From Sphingomonas melonis (GTDB lineage Bacteria; Pseudomonadota; Alphaproteobacteria; Sphingomonadales; Sphingomonadaceae), in contig NZ_JACCBY010000005.1 in assembly GCF_013409985.1 (NCBI RefSeq), forward strand, positions 1 to 64,000: 64,000 bases of DNA, given 5' to 3'. The position numbers were made by a program, and so were the translations under genes. The notes below the pieces were generated by a model. That model was not told the DNA's origin. It worked only from the letters and a program-made list of their open reading frames with translations, and did not search any database. Shown in pieces: positions 16,450 through 24,742 of this stretch. How positions within the stretch are numbered: the stretch's first letter is position 1; every line of letters starts with the position of its first letter.

Positions 16450-19254
16450 ATGCACCTCCGCCACGCGATTCTCGCGACCACCGCGCTCAGCCTGTCGGCC
16501 GCAAGCGCCCAGGCGCAGACCGCACCGACGACCACCCCGCCGGGCAGTACGGAGCAGGCACAGCCGGCAGCCGCCGAACAGGCCACGCCGGCGGCGGCCG
16601 ACACGCCCGACGGCGACATCGTCGTCACCGGCTATCGCGGCAGCCTGCGCGAGGCGATCAGCGTCAAGCGCAACGCCAATGCGGTGGTCGACGTCATCAC
16701 CTCGGAAGACGTCGGCAAATTCCCCGACCGCAACGTCGCGGAATCGCTTTCGCACATCCCCGGCGTCAGCATCGACCGGCGCTTCGGCGAGGGCGAGAAG
16801 GTCGCCATCCTCGGCACCGATCCGGCGCTCAACCGCATGCTGCTCGACGGCCATGCGCTCGCCTCGGCCGACTGGGGCGGCAACGACAATGATCCGTCGA
16901 GCCGCACCTTCAACTATTCGCTGCTCGCCCCCGAACTGGTCGACCGGCTGGAGGTCTACAAGTCGCCCGAACCGCGGATCGAGGAAGGCAGCCTCGGCGG
17001 CACCGTGATCGTCCGCACCCGCCGCCCGCTCGACCTGCCCGCGAACTCGATCTTCGCCTCGGGCGGCTATTCGTACAACGATCGTTCCGAGAAGGGGAAC
17101 GTCCGCGCCTCGGGCCTGTACAGCTGGCGCAACGCCGACGAGACGTTCGGCATCCTCGTCGCGGGCACCTACGACAAGCAGAACCTGACCCGCGCCGGCG
17201 TCGAATTCTTCGGCTATGACAATGTCGCACCCAATGCCGACGGCACCTACAACAGCCCGTTCGTCAACCGCGCCGCCGACGGCACGCTCAGCCTCAAGAG
17301 CCCCGGCGCGACGATCAACGGCGGCACGATCGCCGATCTCTACAAGGCGGCATCGCCGTTCGGCATCAACTATGCCTATTTCCAGCAGCAGCGGCAGCGC
17401 AAGAGCGTGTCCGCGACGGCGCAATACCGACCGAGCAAGGCGCTGACGCTGACGCTCAACGGCACGCATATCGAGGGCAATTACGACAATTCGAGCCAGT
17501 CGATGTACACGATCCCCGGCGCATGGACCGGCGACGTGCTGCAATCGGCGACGATCAGCAACGGCGTGGTCACCGCGGCGAGCTTCGGCGCGGCCACGCA
17601 GCAGGCGTCGCAGCTCGACACCCTGGTCCGCCACACCAAGCTCAAGACCGACAACCTCAACCTGTTCGCCGACTGGGAGGGCGACGGCGGCGCCAAGGTC
17701 AGCTTTGCCGGCGGCTGGTCGAAGGCCAGGGGCGGCCGCAATCCGGAATATCTGTTCAACGTGCAGACCAGGCTGCCGTACAGCTATGCCTTCACCAACG
17801 ACACCGCGACGGTGAACTACGTCGGCGATCCGACCGATCCCGCCAATTACTTCACCAACCCGAAGAACACCCCCGCCACGATCGAGGGCCGGCCGGTGAT
17901 CATCAACGGCGCGGCACTGACCGCGGCGCAGATCGGCGGCCAGGATTTCGGCGTCACCACCGATCGCGACATCTTCGGCGGCTATGACGCCACCATCCCC
18001 GTCGGCTTCGGCCCGTTCACCGAGATCCTGCTCGGCAGCCGCGTCACCGATCACGTCAACCGGATCGATGCGCGCGGCATCAACACCTATCTCACCCAGT
18101 CGCTCACCGTGCCGCAGCTCGGCGTGACCGCGCTCGCCACGCCCGATGGCACGTTCGACGGCAGCGGCGGCATGGGCAATGCCACCAAATACCTCAACCT
18201 GCCGCAGCAGTCGGTGATCGACATCCTCGCCAACGCGATCAACACCCCGCTGACCCCGAAGGTCGCCGCGTCGACCAAGGTGGAGGAGACGGTGATCGCC
18301 TCCTATGCCCAGGCCAATTTCGATCAGGGCGGGCTGCGCGGCAACATCGGCGGGCGGCTGGTATACACGCGCGACGTGTCCAACTTCTCGACCTCGGTCA
18401 GCGGCGGCGACAATGTTCCCCCGATCCCGACCCGGACCGCGACCGACTATCTCAAGTTCCTGCCCAGCCTCAATATCGCCTATTCGATCACCCCCAAGCT
18501 GCTCGTTCGCGGCGCGATCGCAAAGGTCATCTCGCGGCCGCGCTACGAGGATCTGGCCGCGTCGCTGTCGCTCAACAACGTCACGCGCGATGGCGGCGGC
18601 GGCAATCCGAACCTGAAGCCGTATGAATCGACCAATTACGAACTGACGGCGGAATTCTACCCGCGCGCCGGCACGTTGCTCGCGGTCGAGCTGTTCCGCC
18701 GCGAGATCGCCAACTACATCATCAACATCCGCAACAGCGCAACCTTCTTCAATTCGCTCGAAGGCGGGCCGTCGGTCTACAACATCAACCAGCCGGTCAA
18801 CGGCGGCAAGGCGAAGGTCAACGGCGCCCTCGTCTCCGCGCAGAGCGAAATCTGGGGCGGTTTCGGCTTGCAGGCCAACTATTCCTACCAGGAAAGCACC
18901 ACGTCGAACGTCGACGTGACCGGGGCGGCACTCAACCTGCCCTATCTTTCGAAGCATACCGTCAACGTGATCCCCTATTTCGAGAAGGGGCCGTTCCAGG
19001 CGCGGGTCAGCTACAATTACCGGACGAGCTATTTCCGCACGATCGGCCGGCTCGGCTCGCGCGAGATGGTCGCGCCCTACAGCCAGCTCGATGCGTCGGC
19101 CTCGCTCAACCTCACCAAGGGCATCGTGCTCAGCGTCAACGCGCAGAACCTGCTCGACTCGACCTATCGCCAGTACAGCGCGACGCCCGATCGCCCGACC
19201 GCCTTCTACAAGAACGGGCGGACGTTCGCCGCGGCGCTGTCCTTCAGAATGTAA
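16450..19254 (+). CDS. TonB-dependent outer-membrane receptor, glycan uptake
   Basis: I start at the ATG at 16450, which has an AGGGGACT site and opens a classic signal peptide (HAILATTALSLSAASAQAQ). The upstream part of the frame is not protein-like. The 934-residue protein has a TonB-box-like stretch (D-I-V-V-T-G-Y-R-G-S) and then a plug domain. The plug reads V-I-T-S-E-D-V-G-K-F-P-D, N-V-A-E-S-L and I-P-G-V-S-I. A 22-strand barrel ends with the expected aromatic-type terminus (A-A-L-S-F-R-M). Sphingomonads and Xanthomonads use such receptors instead of porins for oligosaccharides. By context it would bring N-glycan pieces into the periplasm. A terminator follows it. Confidence 0.92.
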   Translation: MHLRHAILATTALSLSAASAQAQTAPTTTPPGSTEQAQPAAAEQATPAAADTPDGDIVVTGYRGSLREAISVKRNANAVVDVITSEDVGKFPDRNVAESLSHIPGVSIDRRFGEGEKVAILGTDPALNRMLLDGHALASADWGGNDNDPSSRTFNYSLLAPELVDRLEVYKSPEPRIEEGSLGGTVIVRTRRPLDLPANSIFASGGYSYNDRSEKGNVRASGLYSWRNADETFGILVAGTYDKQNLTRAGVEFFGYDNVAPNADGTYNSPFVNRAADGTLSLKSPGATINGGTIADLYKAASPFGINYAYFQQQRQRKSVSATAQYRPSKALTLTLNGTHIEGNYDNSSQSMYTIPGAWTGDVLQSATISNGVVTAASFGAATQQASQLDTLVRHTKLKTDNLNLFADWEGDGGAKVSFAGGWSKARGGRNPEYLFNVQTRLPYSYAFTNDTATVNYVGDPTDPANYFTNPKNTPATIEGRPVIINGAALTAAQIGGQDFGVTTDRDIFGGYDATIPVGFGPFTEILLGSRVTDHVNRIDARGINTYLTQSLTVPQLGVTALATPDGTFDGSGGMGNATKYLNLPQQSVIDILANAINTPLTPKVAASTKVEETVIASYAQANFDQGGLRGNIGGRLVYTRDVSNFSTSVSGGDNVPPIPTRTATDYLKFLPSLNIAYSITPKLLVRGAIAKVISRPRYEDLAASLSLNNVTRDGGGGNPNLKPYESTNYELTAEFYPRAGTLLAVELFRREIANYIINIRNSATFFNSLEGGPSVYNINQPVNGGKAKVNGALVSAQSEIWGGFGLQANYSYQESTTSNVDVTGAALNLPYLSKHTVNVIPYFEKGPFQARVSYNYRTSYFRTIGRLGSREMVAPYSQLDASASLNLTKGIVLSVNAQNLLDSTYRQYSATPDRPTAFYKNGRTFAAALSFRM

Positions 19255-19351
19255 CGTTCGGCTGGTAATACCGGTTCGGACCTGGTCCGGCTCCTCCGGT
19301 TCCTTCTCCCCGACGATCGCCCTCCCCCTTGGGGGCGCTCCGGCTCCTCGG

Positions 19352-19387
19352 CCCCGGCATCGCCTTGCGATGACCGGGGTCTTTTTT
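19352..19387 (+). terminator. intrinsic terminator after the TonB receptor
   Basis: A GC-rich stem (CCCCGGCATCGC with GCGATGACCGGGG) has a short loop and is followed directly by TCTTTTTT. It separates the receptor transcript from the glycosidase operon. Confidence 0.85.
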
Positions 19388-19425
19388 GTGCGTCAGGCAT
19401 GGACGGCGCGGGATCGGTCCTGCAA

Positions 19426-19444
19426 GATACCATGAATACCAAAA
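19426..19444 (-). promoter_or_regulatory. putative operator before the GH20 operon
   Basis: The minus strand reads TGGTATTCA-TGGTATC, two direct TGGTAT half-sites 9 bases apart, some 20 bp before the GH20 start. It shares the exact 9-mer TGGTATTCA with the site before the PTS genes. Control by the GntR/UTRA regulator of the locus is inferred. Confidence 0.5.
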
Positions 19445-19462
19445 CAGGACCAAGGGGTTGTC

Positions 19463-21802
19463 ATGAGGGAGCATGCCGGTTTCGCGACCATCGCCGGGGG
19501 CGTTTTGGCGCTGCTGTCGCCGGCCGCCGCCACCGCCGCCGCCCAGGCCACCCCAACCACCCCAGCCGCCCTGCCCCTCGTCCCGATGCCGCAGACGGTG
19601 ACCCGCGCCAGCGGCAGCTTCACCATCGCCGACGGCGCCCGGCTCGGCACTCCCGCCGGCGACGCAGGCGCGCAGGCCGCCGCACGGCTGCTCGCCGCGC
19701 ACGTCCGCGTCGAGCGCGGTCTGACGCTGACGCCGGTCGCGGGCGAGGCGCCGATCCGCTTCGTCCGCGATGCGGCCGTCGGCGGCGACGAGGCCTATCG
19801 CCTCGACGTCGACGCGCGCGGCATCCGCATCACCGCCTCGGGCGACCGCGGCCTCGTCCATGGCGCGATGACGCTCGCCCAATTGCTCAGCCCCGATCGC
19901 GCTTATGGCCGCGCGGTCGCGGTGCCCGCGCTCGCCATCACCGACGCGCCCCGCTTCGCCTGGCGCGGGCTGCTCGTCGATGTCGCGCGCCACTTCCAGC
20001 CGGTCGAGGTCCTGCGGGGCATCGTCGACCAGATGGCCTCGGTGAAGCTGAACACGCTCCACCTCCACCTGACCGACGACCAGGGCTGGCGGTTCGAGGT
20101 GAAACGCTATCCCAAGCTGACCGGGATCGGCGCATGGCGCACCCCGCCGTCGGCCGGCGGCGCCCCCGGCCCGCGCGTCGGCGGCTTCTACACGCAGGAC
20201 CAGCTCCGCGCGCTCGTCGCCTATGCCGCCGAACGCGGCATCGTCATCGTGCCCGAGATCGATCTGCCCGGCCATGCGCAGGCACTGGTCGCCGCTTATC
20301 CCGAACATGGCGTGCTCGGCGACCGCCCGCCGGTCGGCCACGATTGGGGCGTGAACCCCTATCTGCTCAACCCGCGGCCCGAGACGGTGCGCTTCGTCGA
20401 GGACATCCTCGACGAACTGCTCGCGGTCTTCCCCAGTCCGTACATCCACCTCGGCGGCGACGAGGCGGTCAAGGATCAGTGGGAACGCGCGCCGCAGGTG
20501 CAGGCGCAGATGGCCTCGCTTGGTCTCAAGACCGAGATGCAGATGCAGAGCTGGCTGATCGACCAGCTCGCCGCCTATCTCGCCAAGCACGACCGGCGCC
20601 TGATCGGCTGGGACGAAATCCTGGAGGGCGAACTGCCGGCGTCCGCCTCGGTGATGTCGTGGCGTGGCGACAAGGGCGCAGTCGAAGCGGCGACGCGCGG
20701 CCATGATGTCGTGCTGTCGCCCGGCCCGACGCTCTACCTCGACAATTCGCAGAGCAACCGTGACGACGAGCCGCCCGGCCGTCTCGCCGTCCAGACGCTC
20801 GCCGACCTCTACCGCTACGAACCGATGCCGGCCGGCATCGCCGCCGACAAGGCGGCCCATGTCCTCGGCGCGCAGGGCAATGCATTCAGCGAGTATCTGA
20901 TTACCGCACCGCAGGTCCAGCATGCGATCTTTCCCCGCGCCGCCGCGCTTGCCGAGATCACCTGGTCGGCCAAGACGGCGCGCGACTTCCCGGGCTTCGT
21001 GCAACGCGTCCAGCCGCAGATCGCGCGCTGGCGCCGCTCGGGGCTGGAGGTCGCCGACAGCGCCTTCGCGGTCGGCTACACGGTGCAGGGCCGCCGCGGC
21101 GACGCGCTGCGCGCCGGCCGGGTGACCGTGGCGCTCGCCACCCAGGCACCGCTCGGCACGATCCGCTACACGCTCGACGGCAAGGATCCGACGCCCCGCT
21201 CGCGCGCCTATACCGCACCGCTGACCTTGCCCCCCGGCGCGACGATCCGCGCCGCCGCCTTCGACCGCACCGGAACGCCGCTCGCCGCGCCGCGCGCCTT
21301 CTCCACCGGCCGCGCCGCGCTGCTCGCCCGCGGCAACAGCGAATTGACCGCTTGCCCGCAGGGCTCGCTGGCACTGCGCGTGCCGCTGACCGCCGACGCC
21401 ACCGCCGACGCCCCCGCGTTCAACATCGACCTGTTCGACACCTGCTCGGTCTATCCCGCCGCGCCGCTCGATCTCGCGAGCGGCATCACGCTCGACGTCG
21501 CGCGCCTACCGCGCCCCTTCGGCCTGGCGCACGATGCCACCCGGCTGCGCACGCACTACAACGTCACGCCTTATGGCGAGCTGGTCGTCACCGCCGGTTG
21601 CCCGGTCAAGGATGGCCCACGCCCGCCGGTCGTCGCGACCTTCCCGCTGCCCGACCCGGCGATTGCGCCCAACCGCTTCCGCCTCACCGCGCCGGTCGCC
21701 CGGCGCGGCGGCGACCCCGACCTGTGCCTGCAATTCACCTCGCCGGTATCGGACCCCCTCTACGCGGTCGAACGCGTGCAACTGACGGAGCCCCACCAGT
21801 GA
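19463..21802 (+). CDS. GH20 beta-N-acetylhexosaminidase, exported
   Basis: The 779-residue enzyme removes terminal beta-linked GlcNAc (or GalNAc) by substrate-assisted catalysis. The catalytic pair is D333-E334 in H-L-G-G-D-E-A. Upstream, the family motifs L-N-T-L-H-L-H-L-T-D-D-Q-G-W-R and P-E-I-D-L-P-G-H are intact. A signal peptide covers residues 1-27. After the barrel there is a chitobiase-like C-terminal segment (I-R-Y-T-L-D-G-K-D-P-T-P) and a further beta-rich tail with several cysteines. It starts the glycosidase operon; its stop overlaps the next gene by 4 bp (GTGA). Confidence 0.94.
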   Translation: MREHAGFATIAGGVLALLSPAAATAAAQATPTTPAALPLVPMPQTVTRASGSFTIADGARLGTPAGDAGAQAAARLLAAHVRVERGLTLTPVAGEAPIRFVRDAAVGGDEAYRLDVDARGIRITASGDRGLVHGAMTLAQLLSPDRAYGRAVAVPALAITDAPRFAWRGLLVDVARHFQPVEVLRGIVDQMASVKLNTLHLHLTDDQGWRFEVKRYPKLTGIGAWRTPPSAGGAPGPRVGGFYTQDQLRALVAYAAERGIVIVPEIDLPGHAQALVAAYPEHGVLGDRPPVGHDWGVNPYLLNPRPETVRFVEDILDELLAVFPSPYIHLGGDEAVKDQWERAPQVQAQMASLGLKTEMQMQSWLIDQLAAYLAKHDRRLIGWDEILEGELPASASVMSWRGDKGAVEAATRGHDVVLSPGPTLYLDNSQSNRDDEPPGRLAVQTLADLYRYEPMPAGIAADKAAHVLGAQGNAFSEYLITAPQVQHAIFPRAAALAEITWSAKTARDFPGFVQRVQPQIARWRRSGLEVADSAFAVGYTVQGRRGDALRAGRVTVALATQAPLGTIRYTLDGKDPTPRSRAYTAPLTLPPGATIRAAAFDRTGTPLAAPRAFSTGRAALLARGNSELTACPQGSLALRVPLTADATADAPAFNIDLFDTCSVYPAAPLDLASGITLDVARLPRPFGLAHDATRLRTHYNVTPYGELVVTAGCPVKDGPRPPVVATFPLPDPAIAPNRFRLTAPVARRGGDPDLCLQFTSPVSDPLYAVERVQLTEPHQ

Positions 21803-24372
21803 CACCCGCTCTCCGCCTCGCCCCGCTCACCCTGACGCTGCTCGCGCTGTCCCCGGCCTATGCCGCCCCGCGCGAAGCGGTGCCGCTCGACCAGGGCTGG
21901 CAGGTCCGGCTCGATCCGGCCGACACCGCCGCCGCCAAGGCGCATCCCAAGGAGACGCGCTGGCTTCCCGCCCGCGTTCCCGGCAGCGTCCAGCAGGATC
22001 TGATCGCCGCCAGGCGCGTCCCCGACCCGTTCAAGGGCACCAACGAAGGCGCGATCCAGTGGGTCGGCCTGTCCGACTGGCAGTTCCGCACCCGCCTGTC
22101 GGTCACCCCCGCCATGCTCGCGCGCGACCATCTCGACCTCGTGTTCGACGGTCTCGACACCTTCGCCACCGTCCGCGTCAACGGCACGGTGCTGCTCTCC
22201 GCCGACAATGCGCATCGCCGCTGGCGCGCCGACGCCCGGCCGCTGCTCAAGGCCGGCGCCAACGAGATCCTCGTCACCATCGCCTCGCCGATCAAGCAGC
22301 TCGCGCCGCTGGTCCTCGCCGAAAAGCATCCGCTGCCCGGCGAATATGTGTCGGCGTTCAAGGACGATCCCGGCGACCGCCAGACCTCGCCCTATATCCG
22401 CAAGCCGAAATACCAATATGGCTGGGACTGGGGCCCGCGCATCGTCACCATCGGCCTGTGGCGCCCCGCCCGGCTGGAGGCGTGGGACGAAGCGCGTATC
22501 GACACATTGCGCGTCGAGCAGGACGCGCTCAACGACGCCGAGGCGCGCCTCACCGCCCGCGCGACGATCGTCGCCGACCGCGCCAAAACGGTCACGCTGC
22601 GCACCCTCCTCACCGCGCCCGACGGCACCGCGCAGACCATCGACCGCCCGGTCGCGGTCGCGCCCGGCAGCAACGCCGTCGCCATCCCGCTCACCGTCGC
22701 CGCGCCGCAGCGCTGGCAGCCGGTCGGCTATGGCGCGCAACTGCTCTACACCGTCGCCACCAGCCTGGTCGTCGATGGCGCCGAGTCCGACCGCAGCCAG
22801 CGCCGCATCGGCCTGCGCACCGTGGCGCTCGACCGCCGCGCCGGCGCGTTCGGCTTCATCGTCAACGGCACGCCGATCTTCGCCAAGGGCGCCAACCTCA
22901 TCCCGTTCGACAGCTTCCCCGCCCGCGTCGACCGCGTCGAAATGCAGTCGCTGCTCACCGGTGCGCGCGACGCGCATATGAACATGATCCGCGTCTGGGG
23001 CGGCGGCTATTATCTCGACGACGCCTTCTACGAGATGGCCGATCGCATGGGCCTGATGGTCTGGCAGGATTTCATGTTCGGCGGGTCGGTGACGCCGCCC
23101 GGCGCGGCGTTCCGCGAGAACGTCCGCATCGAGGCGGACGAACAGGTCACGCGGCTCGGCGATCATCCCTCGATCGTCATCTGGGCGGGCAACAACGAAG
23201 TGCTGTCGGGCTGGGAGAATTGGTCCGATCGCAAGGCGTTCAAGACCGCGGTCGGCCCCGACGAGCAGGAGCGGATCGGCACCGGCATGGCGGTGCTGTT
23301 CGACCGCGTGCTGCGCGACGCGGTCACCCGCAACAGCCCCGGCACGCCCTATATGCCCGGCTCGCCCTCGACCGACTATGAAGGGCCGACCGATACCGAC
23401 GCCAACGGCGACCGCCATTTCTGGGACGTCTGGTCCGGCTCCAAGCCGGTCGAGCAATATCTCGATCATTGCCCGCGCTTCATGTCCGAATACGGCTTCC
23501 AGTCGATGCCGACGATGGCGACGATCCGTGACTTCGCCGGGCCGGGGCCGCTCGCCGCCGACAGCGCGGTGATGAAGGCGCACCAGAAGTTCCTCTCCGG
23601 CGAGGGCAACGCCCGCCTCCAGCTCTATCTCGACCAGCGGCTGCGCCCGGCGAAGGATTTCGCCGACTTCGTCTATCTGACGCAGGTCAATCAGGCGCAG
23701 GCGATCGGCCTCGCCGCGCGCCACCACCGCGCCTGCCGGCCGGTGACGATGGGCTCGCTGTTCTGGCAGCTCAACGACGTCTGGCCGTCGGTGAGCTGGG
23801 CGAGCATCGACCATCTCGGCCAGTGGAAGCTGCTGCAATATGAGGCGAAGCGCTTCTTCGCCCCGCAGGCGATCGTCGCCGAGCACAAGGATGGCGCGAC
23901 CCGTGTCGTGCTCGTCTCCGACGCGACGACGCCGCAGGCCGCGCGCTGGCGGCTGACCGTCCGCGACATGCGCGGCGCGACGCTGGCGACGCGCGAGGAA
24001 GCGGCAACGCTCGCCCCGCTGTCGGCCGCCACCGTCGCCACCGTCGCGGACGCCGATCTGTTCGGCAGCGCCGCGCCGGCGCAAAGCTATGCCGTCGCCG
24101 AACTGTTGGTCGACGGCCGCACCGTCAGCCGCACGATCGTCGAGCGCCTCGTGCCGAAGGACATGGCCTATCCCGATCCCGGCCTCACGCTGCGCCGTCA
24201 GGGCGACAGCGCGACGATCACCGCCACCAACCTCGCCCGCGCGGTGATGATCGATATGGGCGACACCCCCGGACAGGCGTCCGACAACGGCTTCGACCTG
24301 CTCCCCGGCGAAAGCATCACGGTGACGCTTACCGGCAAGCAGACCCCGACGCTCAGGACGCTGGCGCGCTGA
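21799..24372 (+). CDS. GH2 beta-mannosidase, exported
   Basis: I start at the GTG at 21799, which overlaps the GH20 stop (GTGA) and opens a signal peptide (LRLAPLTLTLLALSPAYAA). The protein has 857 residues. It has the beta-mannosidase layout of GH2: the N-terminal stretch V-P-G-S-V-Q-Q-D-L, then R-K-P-K-Y-Q-Y-G-W-D-W-G-P, then I-R-V-W-G-G-G-Y-Y. The acid/base is about E467 in W-A-G-N-N-E-V and the nucleophile about E564 in F-M-S-E-Y-G-F. The W-D-W-G-P motif is characteristic of beta-mannosidases rather than beta-galactosidases. In N-glycan breakdown it would cut the Man-beta-1,4-GlcNAc core bond after the alpha-mannoses are gone. Confidence 0.93.
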   Translation: MTPALRLAPLTLTLLALSPAYAAPREAVPLDQGWQVRLDPADTAAAKAHPKETRWLPARVPGSVQQDLIAARRVPDPFKGTNEGAIQWVGLSDWQFRTRLSVTPAMLARDHLDLVFDGLDTFATVRVNGTVLLSADNAHRRWRADARPLLKAGANEILVTIASPIKQLAPLVLAEKHPLPGEYVSAFKDDPGDRQTSPYIRKPKYQYGWDWGPRIVTIGLWRPARLEAWDEARIDTLRVEQDALNDAEARLTARATIVADRAKTVTLRTLLTAPDGTAQTIDRPVAVAPGSNAVAIPLTVAAPQRWQPVGYGAQLLYTVATSLVVDGAESDRSQRRIGLRTVALDRRAGAFGFIVNGTPIFAKGANLIPFDSFPARVDRVEMQSLLTGARDAHMNMIRVWGGGYYLDDAFYEMADRMGLMVWQDFMFGGSVTPPGAAFRENVRIEADEQVTRLGDHPSIVIWAGNNEVLSGWENWSDRKAFKTAVGPDEQERIGTGMAVLFDRVLRDAVTRNSPGTPYMPGSPSTDYEGPTDTDANGDRHFWDVWSGSKPVEQYLDHCPRFMSEYGFQSMPTMATIRDFAGPGPLAADSAVMKAHQKFLSGEGNARLQLYLDQRLRPAKDFADFVYLTQVNQAQAIGLAARHHRACRPVTMGSLFWQLNDVWPSVSWASIDHLGQWKLLQYEAKRFFAPQAIVAEHKDGATRVVLVSDATTPQAARWRLTVRDMRGATLATREEAATLAPLSAATVATVADADLFGSAAPAQSYAVAELLVDGRTVSRTIVERLVPKDMAYPDPGLTLRRQGDSATITATNLARAVMIDMGDTPGQASDNGFDLLPGESITVTLTGKQTPTLRTLAR

Positions 24373-24742
24373 TGGCTGCGCGCGCCCGTCTCCTCGCGTC
24401 CGGCGGACCGGCACGCGAAGCCGCGAAGCCGCGAAGAGAAGATGCGCGCGCAGCGACACGGCGGTCCCCGAACCCCCTTTCGCTACCCTTCTCTTCGCGC
24501 CTTCGCGCCTTCGCGCGAACGCCCTCACCTGGTCCCGCGAACGCGGGAATCCAGGGGCAAGCAGAGCAAAGTCCACCACCCCCGGCCACCCTTCGCTCCT
24601 GCTTCCGCAGCAGCACTGGCTGGGGCGCGCCAATATTCAGCCTACGCACCGACACCGCCGCGGGCAGCCCCGTGCCGACGCCGCACCACCCGTCTGCGTC
24701 CTTCGCGCCTCCGCGCGCAAACCCCTCCCCAGGAGCGTCCGT
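24373..24742. repeat. repeat-filled gap inside the glycosidase operon
   Basis: This 370-bp gap contains pieces of two dispersed repeat families. One is the TTCGCGCCTTCGCGCC type (24389-24525), also found at 52.46-52.85 kb. The other is a hairpin type (about 24528-24612, CCCGCGAACGCGGG followed by CTCCTGCTTCCGCAGCAG) related to 31223-31313 and 38331-38420. The open frames crossing it are repeat-derived and are not genes. Confidence 0.65.

Noticed and set aside
24389..24525. CRISPR-like tandem TTCGCGCC units
   Set aside because: The units are short, irregular and without unique spacers; the same block recurs near 52.5 and 52.8 kb as a dispersed repeat.
21760..24633. Long minus-strand open frame over the beta-mannosidase gene
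   Set aside because: The plus strand encodes a full beta-mannosidase; the antisense product has no family pattern.
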